Source: Lentilactobacillus parafarraginis DSM 18390 = JCM 14109
Lineage (GTDB): Bacteria > Bacillota > Bacilli > Lactobacillales > Lactobacillaceae
Length of the DNA: 64,000 nt
Direction: 5' to 3'
NCBI RefSeq assembly: GCF_001435895.1
Contig: NZ_AZFZ01000010.1
Location: forward strand, 1 to 64,000
Part shown: in pieces, positions 1-6,545 of the stretch
How the letters are laid out: each line of letters opens with the position of its first letter
Numbering within the stretch: the stretch's first letter is position 1
The notes under the pieces: generated by a model
The model's database searches: none
What the model saw: the letters and a program-made list of their open reading frames with translations, nothing else
Told to the model about the DNA's origin: nothing
Position numbers and translations under genes: made by a program

Positions 1-151
1 AAGTGTCAACCCTAAGGGGTATTGTACGCATGATTCGGTGTGACCGTCGTTTCAATATCTAATGAATTAATAACACCATCACTATTGACTTCCCCGCCTT
101 CCAACCCTAGCATAAGAAACACCACATTAACATTCAAAAGGAGCTTGTATA

Positions 152-646
152 ATGAACAAACCAGCCCTACTCGTTATCGACATGCAAAAAGGATTAAATG
201 AAGTTTTTAACTTCCCTGATCTCGTAAATAAGGTAAATCAAAGAATCGACTCGTATCATCAAGAAACTCGGCCCGTTATTTTCATGCAACACACGGATTC
301 AGAGCTTCCATATGGATCTGATGATTGGCAGATTGTCAGTGCCCTGCACCGCTCAAAAAGTGACCGCGTCTTTCTAAAATATCACAGCGACTCATTTTAT
401 GAAACTGGATTAGAATCATACTTACACCATCAAAACATTGGGACCCTCGACGTTTGCGGGCTCCAAACCGAATATTGCATCGACACTGCCATCCGAGTGG
501 GCCATGATCGGGGGTTCAAAGTCATCACAACTTCGGGACTTAATTCAACATTCGATACCGATGATTTGACGGCTAAGCAAATTATCAAGCACCATGAAGC
601 CATTTGGGATGGGTCGTTTGCGAAAGTGAATACAATATCCGATTAG
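152..646 (+). CDS. isochorismatase-family cysteine hydrolase
   Basis: The 164-residue protein fits the isochorismatase-like hydrolase fold, whose members hydrolyse amides such as nicotinamide or cleave isochorismate; the substrate here is unknown. The catalytic triad of the family is visible: Asp10 in VIDMQ, Lys76 in FLKYHSD and the nucleophile Cys109 in TEYCIDTA. Length is slightly short for the family (about 170-210). The ATG has a good Shine-Dalgarno (AAAGGAGC) about 8 bases upstream, and a possible promoter TTGACT-17-TAGCAT starts near position 86. The quinone-reductase-like gene follows on the same strand about 110 bases later, so the two may be co-transcribed. The family is secure; the substrate cannot be told. 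Confidence 0.9.
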   Translation: MNKPALLVIDMQKGLNEVFNFPDLVNKVNQRIDSYHQETRPVIFMQHTDSELPYGSDDWQIVSALHRSKSDRVFLKYHSDSFYETGLESYLHHQNIGTLDVCGLQTEYCIDTAIRVGHDRGFKVITTSGLNSTFDTDDLTAKQIIKHHEAIWDGSFAKVNTISD

Positions 647-756
647 GCTTATTGATCATCCCTCCTCTCCTTCAAAAAACTTAAAGTATGAAGGAAGCAT
701 CGACTACCGAATACCTTTATTATCACGCACGGGATCAACAGAAAGGAAATGCCGAA

Positions 757-1707
757 TTGAAAGCTTTATACTTTAACGAGTTTGGCGATAGCTCTGTCCT
801 AAAATACGGAGACGTCCCCACTCCCACCATCACCAAAGATGAACTTCTGGTCAAAACATCGGACATTGGCTTGAATTTTGCGGACATTTATCGCCGTCGT
901 GGCACCTATCATCTTGAGAAACACACGCCATACATAAACGGCTATGAAGCTGCCGGAACAATTGAAAAAGTTGGTGGTACGGATTCGAGTTGGCACATCG
1001 GTGAAGCAATCCTATTTGTGGATGTCCCACTGGCAAATGCCGAGTATGTCGCCATCCCGAAAGAAAATGCCATTCGACTTCCCCAGGGTATCAGTCTGAA
1101 ACTGGCGGCAACCATTGGCCTCCAAGGCCTCACGGCTGACTTTCTTGCCCATGATTTAGCTAAAAACAAACCTGGTGACAAAGCATTTATCCATGGAATC
1201 AGTGGCGGGGTTGGTCAAATTCTTTCGCAAATATTGACAGCGGATGGGGTTCAAGTCTATGGATCCACGTCCACGCAAGATAAGCAACGAATTGCGTTAA
1301 ACGAAGGGGCTAAAGATGTCTTCATCAGGCACCCCCACTGGGATGATAAGTTAGCATCAAAATTTACCACCGTATTTGACGGCGTCGGCCGGACACTGCC
1401 GTTAAGCTTGAAGTTAGCAAGCAGACGGGGGAAAGTCGTCTTCTTTGGAATGGCTGGCGGGAATCCGCCGAAGATCGATTTGTTAGAAGTCATGGGAAAG
1501 TCTCAGACAATCGCTACCGGTGATCTCTGGGACTATCTCACAAGCTTTGATGAACGAAAAAAGCGCAGCCAGCGCCTATTCGATTACTTTCTAAACGGAA
1601 AGATTCACTTGAGCTCACCAACCACTTTTAAGTTGGCCGAAGGAAGACAAGCTCATGAGCTTCTGGAATCGGGGAAAAGTTCTGGGAAGATATTGTTGGT
1701 GCCTTAG
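757..1707 (+). CDS. NADPH:quinone-reductase-like oxidoreductase (zinc-independent MDR)
   Basis: This medium-chain dehydrogenase/reductase resembles quinone oxidoreductase (QOR), a cytosolic NADPH-dependent reductase of quinones or enones. The N-terminal GroES-like domain carries the QOR pattern (NFADIYRRRGTY), and the nucleotide-binding motif HGISGGVGQ is at residues 146-154. The catalytic-zinc cysteine ligands of alcohol dehydrogenases are absent. The frame is open from an ATG at 688, but I prefer the TTG at 757: it is preceded by GAAAGGA at 741-747, and the protein then begins KALYFNEFG, as the family does; the ATG at 688 would add 23 residues without homologous character. The resulting length is 316 residues. 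It probably shares a transcript with the hydrolase upstream. The substrate is unknown. Confidence 0.88.
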   Translation: MKALYFNEFGDSSVLKYGDVPTPTITKDELLVKTSDIGLNFADIYRRRGTYHLEKHTPYINGYEAAGTIEKVGGTDSSWHIGEAILFVDVPLANAEYVAIPKENAIRLPQGISLKLAATIGLQGLTADFLAHDLAKNKPGDKAFIHGISGGVGQILSQILTADGVQVYGSTSTQDKQRIALNEGAKDVFIRHPHWDDKLASKFTTVFDGVGRTLPLSLKLASRRGKVVFFGMAGGNPPKIDLLEVMGKSQTIATGDLWDYLTSFDERKKRSQRLFDYFLNGKIHLSSPTTFKLAEGRQAHELLESGKSSGKILLVP

Positions 1708-1832
1708 TAAATTGATTGGAGTTGGATCGGACGAAGGTTGAGGAAATTGTATCACGTTAACTTTTATTTCAGCCCTACTAATTTTTAGGCTTATTAGTTC
1801 CTTCTAATAAATCTATTTTCTAACTGAAAAAG

Positions 1833-1853
1833 CCCTTCCTGAATAAGGAAGGG
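1833..1853 (-). terminator. terminator of the secreted protein gene
   Basis: A perfect 8-bp stem (CCCTTCCT / AGGAAGGG) with a 5-base loop is followed, on the minus strand, by CTTTTTC. It lies 16 bases beyond the stop codon of the minus-strand gene. Confidence 0.75.
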
Positions 1854-1869
1854 GTACATATTACTTACT

Positions 1870-2718
1870 TCATTTGGGAATTCCCAACTGGATTAAGCAT
1901 GCGCCATAATCTTGCATATCCTGAAAGTTTGAAAGCTTGACTGGATATCGGTACTTGTTAGCGAGGTTTAATTGACTTTGCTGATCAAAAGATTCCGCAT
2001 AGCCGACAATGATTAAACCAATGTCGTAATTAGACATACTATTTCGCTTATCTTGATCGTATCCTAGCTCTGTAAGTCGCTGATCGATCAGCTTAATGGC
2101 TTTAGAAGGGGCCATCCGTTCATAATAAGTGAAATTTCCTTCACTATCAAATGAATTTAGACCTATCGCTTTGGTATTTGTAAATCCGTTCAATAAATCC
2201 GTTTTTTGGGGTAAGGAAACGTACAAGCTTTTAGACAGATTCAGGTTAACTTGGGAATTGGGAAACAGCTTAGCAACCATTCGGGTTAACTTTAACGCTT
2301 TATTGCTGCTTAAGTCGTTAAGGTAGGCTTGTTGGCTATTAAATAGGACTGGCAACTTAATAATACTTTTTTTGAAATAACCGTACCAAGCAATCCCTTT
2401 AACCTTTTTATTGTATGCCGAATATAACTTGTAATACACTTGATTCTTACCTTTAACCGGCTTCACAAATGCCTTGGAAACCAACCAGACAGTATTAGGA
2501 TAGTTCTTTAAGTTATGAATTCGTTTGGTTTGGGAATTGTTCCAAATATAAGCTTTTTGGCTTTTGGTACTTGAATAATACGGAATTGGCCCCGTAAACT
2601 TGGAGCCATCGAAAGAATAGTTGCTTGGAACAGTCTTCGCTGATACCGAGCCAACATTTAATAAGCCAAGAAAAATAACCCCTAACAGTAAGAAAAATGA
2701 CAGACTTCTTTTTAGCAT
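1870..2718 (-). CDS. secreted protein of unknown function
   Basis: I do not recognise a specific function. The 282-residue protein starts with a clear Sec signal peptide (KR, then a hydrophobic stretch at about residues 6-22, ending SVSA before KTVPSNY). The rest is rich in Tyr, Lys, Asn and Ser. Residues about 30-110 (KAYIWN, VYYKLYS, IAWYGYFKK) look like the SH3-like/SLAP-type modules of secreted lactobacillar proteins; the C-terminal half is unlike anything I can name. There is no LPXTG motif and no membrane anchor. An ATG 15 bases upstream is in frame, but its own bases form the Shine-Dalgarno (GGAGGT), so the ATG at 2718 is the likely start. It has its own terminator. Confidence 0.8.
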   Translation of the reverse strand: MLKRSLSFFLLLGVIFLGLLNVGSVSAKTVPSNYSFDGSKFTGPIPYYSSTKSQKAYIWNNSQTKRIHNLKNYPNTVWLVSKAFVKPVKGKNQVYYKLYSAYNKKVKGIAWYGYFKKSIIKLPVLFNSQQAYLNDLSSNKALKLTRMVAKLFPNSQVNLNLSKSLYVSLPQKTDLLNGFTNTKAIGLNSFDSEGNFTYYERMAPSKAIKLIDQRLTELGYDQDKRNSMSNYDIGLIIVGYAESFDQQSQLNLANKYRYPVKLSNFQDMQDYGACLIQLGIPK

Positions 2719-2794
2719 ACTAGATACCTCCATTGCTTATATTGTAACAAAAAGATTATGTATTTGGGGGGTACACTCCAAAACCCAGGGGGGT

Positions 2795-3010
2795 GGATTT
2801 CGTTCTCCTCAGACAGGGAAGCCAGTCGCTTTTCCATCGCTTTGATTGGTCTGGCGATTTACCGGATTGAGTTTTGGCTTGGCCCTGGATCCACTTATGA
2901 ACTGTTGAATAGCCAATGCCATATTCCCTGGCCAGTTGGGCAGCTAATTTACCCTATTTATATAGATTGATGATATTCTGCTTGAATTCTTTGTCGTAAT
3001 GAGTTGGCAT
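2795..3010 (-). pseudogene. IS3-family OrfA remnant, stop codon plus frameshift
   Basis: Translating the minus strand from the ATG at 3010, which has an AAGGAAGG Shine-Dalgarno, gives MPTHYDKEFKQNIINLYK, an in-frame TAG, then GKLAAQLAREYGIGYSTVHKW, a typical IS3-type OrfA helix-turn-helix. A frameshift near 2845 is needed to continue into EKRLASLSEENEI, the start of the coiled coil. No OrfB follows; the coding sequence runs straight into a stretch with GTACACTCC/CCCCCC that may be an IS end. This is a decayed, internally deleted element. The two lesions are visible in the sequence; the IS3 assignment is by family pattern. Confidence 0.75.
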
Positions 3011-3223
3011 GTAAAAATTCCCTTCCTTTTGAGAGACGATTTATTCATTATACCCGCTCTTAAAAGTTATCTCAGGAATCAGCTTTTGATGTACTTTCAG
3101 TATACGCGATTAGATGGTCAATTTAAAAAAACAAGGTCAGTTGATTGTTAGATGTCCCATAACTGGACAAATTCTGTCACTTCAAGGACATTATCGGCAA
3201 TAAACATTGAGTAATCGCTTGTA

Positions 3224-3256
3224 ATTAAGTACTTAATAAAGTACAACATTAAGTAC
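3224..3256 (+). promoter_or_regulatory. operator of the toxin-antitoxin operon
   Basis: A perfect 14-bp palindrome (ATTAAGTACTTAAT, 3224-3237) is followed by further copies of AAGTAC at 3239-3244 and 3251-3256. The three AAGTAC cores begin exactly 12 bp apart (3227, 3239, 3251). The array ends just before the antitoxin Shine-Dalgarno, as expected for autoregulation by a Phd-type antitoxin or its complex. Confidence 0.65.
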
Positions 3257-3272
3257 AGAAGGGGTGATTCAA

Positions 3273-3554
3273 ATGACCGTTGCTTTAACTCAAAGTGATT
3301 TTCGCTCACATTTAAAAAAATATCTTGACCAAGTCAATGATGATGACGAAACCGTCTACATTGCCCGCTCGAACAACCGCTCAGTCGCCGTTATTTCCCA
3401 GGAAAAAATGGATTGGTATGAACGGGCTTTGCGGGCCAAAGAAGGGTCGCTGGAATATGCCGTTGCTCGCGATCAACTGATTAAACGTCATGTCTTGCCA
3501 GACGATGAAATTGTCGAATCCGACGACCATTATTGGGATCAGTTTAAAGCATGA
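3273..3554 (+). CDS. type II antitoxin, Phd/YefM family
   Basis: The 93-residue acidic protein (MTVALTQSDFRSHLKKYLDQV) has the Phd/YefM N-terminal DNA-binding fold with the usual start and the VYIARSNNRSVAVISQEKMDWYE core, plus a disordered acidic C-terminus that would wrap the toxin. It neutralises the downstream toxin and probably represses the operon through the AAGTAC repeats. The reading frame is open from a GTG at 3264, but GAAGGGG at 3258-3264 is the Shine-Dalgarno for the ATG at 3273, which I take as start. Its stop overlaps the toxin start by four bases (ATGA), implying translational coupling. Confidence 0.88.
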   Translation: MTVALTQSDFRSHLKKYLDQVNDDDETVYIARSNNRSVAVISQEKMDWYERALRAKEGSLEYAVARDQLIKRHVLPDDEIVESDDHYWDQFKA

Positions 3555-3910
3555 AAAAACTCCGATTCAAACCACGAGCAACCTTTAATGCTGACCTGAA
3601 ACGGCTGGCCAGCTTGGATCACAACATTATTGATGAAGTTCGGGCAGCCATTGATCTGCTGCTGGAAACGCATCAGCTGCCGCCAGAATTTGATGACCAT
3701 GAACTGACCCGCCGATTAGTCGGATACCATGAATTTCATTTACGTGACACACCCTCAGGAAATCAGCCCAATGATATAAATGACATCTTCGTTGTTTATA
3801 CCATTGATGAAGATGAATTAATCTTAATTGCTATTCCAGTTGGTTCTCATGATCGGCTATTTCCGAATCAAAACAGCGCGACGAAGTACCGAAAAAGCGA
3901 TGATAAGTAG
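3551..3910 (+). CDS. type II toxin, RelE/YafQ-type mRNA interferase
   Basis: The 119-residue basic protein matches the RelE/ParE superfamily YafQ type: KLRFKPRATFNADLKRLA at the start, LPPEFDDHELTRRLVGYHEFHL in the middle and DIFVVYTIDEDELILIAIPVGSHDRLF near the end, including the C-terminal His-containing GSH segment typical of YafQ. YafQ toxins cleave mRNA on the ribosome. There is an unusual insertion (TPSGNQPNDIND, about residues 74-85) before the DIFVVY strand, and a C-terminal tail rich in Lys and Asp. It is translationally coupled to the antitoxin by a 4-base overlap. The gene is intact and sits among decayed insertion sequences, which suggests horizontal acquisition. Confidence 0.85.
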   Translation: MKKLRFKPRATFNADLKRLASLDHNIIDEVRAAIDLLLETHQLPPEFDDHELTRRLVGYHEFHLRDTPSGNQPNDINDIFVVYTIDEDELILIAIPVGSHDRLFPNQNSATKYRKSDDK

Positions 3911-3978
3911 GGTTACTTTAAATTAAATACCACAAAAGCAGCCCCTCAAGTCACACTATTGTGCTATGGTATCCTCCA

Positions 3979-4082
3979 GGTTGACAGATGAAATAATATA
4001 ATTCATCTATCAACCCGGAGGTTTTATTATGCCGAGAAGTAAGTATAGCGCAGAAGAAAAATTATACGAAATCCTCGATTAG
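3979..4082 (+). mobile_element. IS3-type left-end fragment with 17-codon OrfA stub
   Basis: An inverted repeat (3979-3992 against 4002-4015, 14 bp with one mismatch) precedes a CCGGAGG Shine-Dalgarno and an ATG at 4029 opening MPRSKYSAEEKLYEILD, the usual beginning of an IS3-type OrfA, which then stops at 4082. Nothing transposase-like follows. I read it as the left end of an insertion sequence that has lost the rest. It is distinct in sequence from the remnant at 2.8-3.0 kb. Confidence 0.55.
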
Positions 4083-4298
4083 CTTCAATAGCAGATAGAT
4101 AGTGAAGAAAATTCCTACAAGAAACAAGGTGAGAAATATTTCAGTAATCGGCATAAAATCAACAAAGAAGCCTAAGAATCTGCCAAAACGCTTGTTAAAT
4201 TTATTGGTTAAATACACGGCCAAATTATAAACCCATGCAAAAATATCTCCAATTTGACTTAACATTCTTTTCAAACTTTTCGCCTTCTTTATCTTCAA
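4062..4298 (-). CDS. small membrane ORF, possibly a truncated gene
   Basis: A 78-residue frame starts at a TTG (or the ATG at residue 12) and ends in a strongly hydrophobic helix (about residues 51-73, ITEIFLTLFLVGIFFTIYLLL). The N-terminus is basic. I recognise no family. Its last residues and stop codon are read from the antisense of the IS3-type OrfA stub, so the original C-terminus may have been replaced by the insertion-sequence fragment. No convincing Shine-Dalgarno precedes the TTG. It may be a real small protein, a fragment of one, or a chance frame in AT-rich DNA. Confidence 0.3.
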   Translation of the reverse strand: MKIKKAKSLKRMLSQIGDIFAWVYNLAVYLTNKFNKRFGRFLGFFVDFMPITEIFLTLFLVGIFFTIYLLLKLIEDFV

Positions 4299-4424
4299 TC
4301 TTCACCAATATCATAGTATATACCCCCTGTGCTAGTTGAAGCTCGAATCCTGGCATCAAAAGAGCTCTCGCATTAAAATGAGCCCCGATTGAATCATCCA
4401 AACTTTAATCGGGAGGCATTAATC

Positions 4425-4690
4425 ATGCGAAAGCACCTTATATCGTCATGAATTACAACGCAAATATCAAAAAGTCTATCGGGTTATCAGCTCTTTGTAC
4501 CAGCAGTTGGTCCCGATAGCCATTCGGCATCGCCGCAACTACCAGCATTTAGTCGTTTCAGACGTCGAAATTATCACGACCACCATTTTCATTTTTCATC
4601 ACAGCTAAAAGGTTATCATTGGTTGTGCCGCACGCGGTTTGCCCAGCGACCGTTTATTGAACGCTCACGCCGGCGCCGGCTCATGACAGT
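4425..4690 (+). pseudogene. IS982-like transposase remnant
   Basis: From 4438 one frame reads LYRHELQRKYQKVYRVISSL, then YQQLVPIAIRHRRNYQHLVV and SDVEIITT, the N-terminal pattern of IS982-type transposases. It then breaks at a stop near 4610, and a second frame continues QLKGYHWLCRTRFAQ and RPFIERSRRRRL, matching the next conserved block (ERSRFNRR-like). The ATG at 4425 is in yet another frame. A CCCGATT...AATCGGG stem (about 4386-4414) lies just upstream. At least two frameshifts and the missing catalytic part show it is dead. The family assignment is by pattern only. Confidence 0.6.
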
Positions 4691-4866
4691 CAAGTTGTCA
4701 ATTATCTTTTGTTATCAATAAGCCGCAACTTGGTAGTTTTAGGCGATTTAAACTAGACGAAGCAGTGCGATCTAAGGACTAACGGGATTATATTGTGGAT
4801 TCCTAAGCAATGCAATGCCGCCAACGAAATGGCGCAACAGGCTAGGTTCCTTGTTTCAATCTTGGT
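4691..4866. other. non-coding stretch in the IS graveyard
   Basis: I see no gene, repeat or regulatory motif that I can support here. It probably contains further decayed insertion-sequence DNA and the lost part of the AbiEii toxin junction. Confidence 0.4.
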
Positions 4867-5022
4867 TTACTGATCATGGGTGCGATATTTAGAAGTTGCT
4901 AGTAAACTTAAGAAACCGTCAATAAAGTATTTTCTTAATAAGATGGTCATATCGATCCCATTTTGTGCGCGCAAGTTCTTTAATTGATCCCTTAAACGGT
5001 TAATTCGCGCTTCATCTTTCAT
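4867..5022 (-). pseudogene. truncated AbiEii-type toxin (51 codons)
   Basis: The ATG at 5022 overlaps the AbiEi stop by four bases (ATGA) and opens MKDEARINRLRDQLKNLRAQ, continuing IDMTILLRKYFIDGFLSLLA and ending TSKYRTHDQ. This is the N-terminal helical part of AbiEii/AbiGii nucleotidyltransferase toxins, which normally continue after the K-Y/F-R motif into the (I/V)LKGG catalytic entry and run to about 280-300 residues. Here it ends in TAA at once and everything downstream is insertion-sequence debris. The nucleotidyltransferase domain is missing, so no toxin activity is expected. Confidence 0.7.
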
Positions 5023-5648
5023 AGCATAATTCCTACCAATTCTTGAACCTGGTTAGCTCTTCGTAAACGTTGTGCAGTTGCCATCAGTTTATTTAAGTTG
5101 CGCTGAGGCGACCTTAAATAACGTTGAAAACTTTCCTTTAACAATTCTGGATCCCGATTAGCAGGCTTAACTAGTTCAGTTAGTACTCGTTCACGAGAAT
5201 ATACCCGGATTTTCCGGGTCGTTCCAGTTATTGATATTTTTTCAAAATCTTCGGTTAACCGCGGTTTTCGAACTTGCTTAAATTGCACATTTTGAGTCCA
5301 TTCAGCATACCGGTGACCGGGCTTTTGATAACCCAGTCGAACAGCCAATTGGATCGTATAAGGAAATGTATCGCTTAATTGCCATAAATATAGCGCTGTA
5401 TTGCCTGTATAGATTCCTTGTCCTAAAACTAACTGCCGGATAAGAAAGTCGTTGAGCGGCGCATTTTTAGTAACCAATACTCGGTTTGCAATATCCTCTA
5501 ATACACCCGCTTTAGTCATAATCATTGCGATTTCTTTTTCTTCCGGTGTCAGTTCAGCCATTACTAGCAGCTGATCTTGTTTAACTTTGTTAATTAGTGC
5601 TCGCAATTTGGTGTCGTAAGCAGCATAAAATTGGTCGATTGTGGACAT
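5019..5648 (-). CDS. AbiEi-type antitoxin (type IV TA system)
   Basis: The 209-residue protein has the AbiEi layout: an N-terminal winged-helix-like segment (GVLEDIANRVLVTKNAP), the diagnostic GIYTGNTALYLWQLSDTFPY block, then FKQVRKPRL and a C-terminal YSRERVLTELVKPANRD / NLNKLMATAQRLRR region equivalent to the family's ERT-CDL and NL-KLM-YAK motifs. AbiEi represses its own promoter and counters the AbiEii nucleotidyltransferase; here the partner is truncated, so it is an orphan antitoxin. The frame extends 25 codons upstream, but AGAGGTGA sits 8 bases before the ATG at 5648. A -10 (TATACT, minus strand 5669-5674) lies about 20 bases upstream in AT-rich DNA. Confidence 0.8.
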   Translation of the reverse strand: MSTIDQFYAAYDTKLRALINKVKQDQLLVMAELTPEEKEIAMIMTKAGVLEDIANRVLVTKNAPLNDFLIRQLVLGQGIYTGNTALYLWQLSDTFPYTIQLAVRLGYQKPGHRYAEWTQNVQFKQVRKPRLTEDFEKISITGTTRKIRVYSRERVLTELVKPANRDPELLKESFQRYLRSPQRNLNKLMATAQRLRRANQVQELVGIML

Positions 5649-5674
5649 CAAAATCACCTCTCTTATCAAGTATA

Positions 5675-6013
5675 GCAAATTATTGATAAAAGTAATTATA
5701 TTTACAATGATAATTGCATTCAATCCAGATGTAATTGCATTTTATTATGTCATTTCATATATCAACAAAATTCTTGATCGTCGTTGAGGCTTTACCCATG
5801 TACCAATTTCAAATATAAGTTAGCCAGTGACAGTGAACAGACTCAAATCGTTATCGCGTGGTGACTTTTTAACTGATTATCGATACATTGAACATTGGTC
5901 GGACTAATCACTGTTACTGATTTTTCGGTAGCGCCAAGTATGGCATCTCAGTATGCTTCACAATACCATTACGCTTAAATATCAAAAATTGGTAGCCGTC
6001 ACTCAATACGACA
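5675..6013. other. intergenic DNA without recognisable genes
   Basis: AT-rich DNA between the divergent AbiEi antitoxin and the MarR module. It includes partial repeats of ATTGATAA/ATGATAAT around 5680-5715, which could be an AbiEi operator. I see no gene in it. Confidence 0.4.
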
Positions 6014-6064
6014 TTGCTTTTTTTCACAAATGCCGTATACTATTAGTGTTCGTTTTCGAACACT
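6014..6064 (+). promoter_or_regulatory. promoter and MarR operator
   Basis: A sigma-A promoter, TTGCTT (6014-6019), 16 bases, TATACT (6036-6041), is followed at once by a perfect 8-bp inverted repeat AGTGTTCG-TTTT-CGAACACT (6045-6064) covering the expected transcription start. The position is what a repressing MarR protein would use for autoregulation of the marR-MFS operon. Confidence 0.75.
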
Positions 6065-6086
6065 TACACGATTGGAGGTGTCCATC

Positions 6087-6518
6087 ATCGATCAAAAGCA
6101 ACGGGATTTATTGAAACAAATGATCTTTTTGAACCGTGGCATCCGTCGGACCGAACGGCGCTTGCTACGAAAATATGCCCGGCAACACGGCCTGGCACCC
6201 AACGAACTGCTCCTCATCGACACACTGGCCGACTTTCCAAACAACTCGATCATGGGACTTGCCGATATCTTGGAGCTCAACAAAAGCACGGTCTCAACGA
6301 TTGCCAAACAGCTTATCAATAAGCATTTGGTGTCCCAGGAGATTGATCCTGCCAATCACAGTCGGTTTCGGCTTAACGTGACTTCGAGGGGTCGCCAACT
6401 GGCTGAAGGGATTTACGATGCCTATCTAACCGAACTCAACACGGTCTTTTCACTGGACCAACTGGATTTGAACCGGATTAAAGACGTGTTGACGATCATT
6501 CATAAGAGAATTGACTAA
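6087..6518 (+). CDS. MarR-family transcriptional regulator
   Basis: This is a winged-helix MarR repressor: dimerisation helix (RGIRRTERRLLRKYARQHGL), recognition region (MGLADILELNKSTVSTIAKQ) and the wing (DPANHSRFRLNVTSRGRQ). It probably represses itself and the efflux gene 27 bases downstream through the AGTGTTCG dyad. The start is odd: a strong GGAGGTG at 6074-6080 has no ATG, GTG or TTG at proper distance, only ATC ATC at 6084-6089; the open frame from 6030 begins upstream of the predicted transcription start, and the next ATG (6120) would trim helix 1. I place the start at the second ATC provisionally. A non-canonical start or a sequencing error is possible. Confidence 0.85.
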   Translation: MDQKQRDLLKQMIFLNRGIRRTERRLLRKYARQHGLAPNELLLIDTLADFPNNSIMGLADILELNKSTVSTIAKQLINKHLVSQEIDPANHSRFRLNVTSRGRQLAEGIYDAYLTELNTVFSLDQLDLNRIKDVLTIIHKRID

Positions 6519-6545
6519 CTGTATTTAACGAGAGGAAGCGTTTAT

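Noticed and set aside
1-120. Minus-strand frame ending EGGEVNSDGVINSLDIETTV... near position 25
   Set aside because: It looks protein-like, but its upstream part would lie antisense to the hydrolase gene and there is no start with a Shine-Dalgarno; the window edge prevents checking for a neighbouring gene fragment.
688-756. 23-residue N-terminal extension of the quinone-reductase-like protein
   Set aside because: A well-placed Shine-Dalgarno precedes the internal TTG, and the extension has no family counterpart.
5760-6000. Possible transposase remnant upstream of the MarR module
   Set aside because: Translations in all frames gave no recognisable motif.
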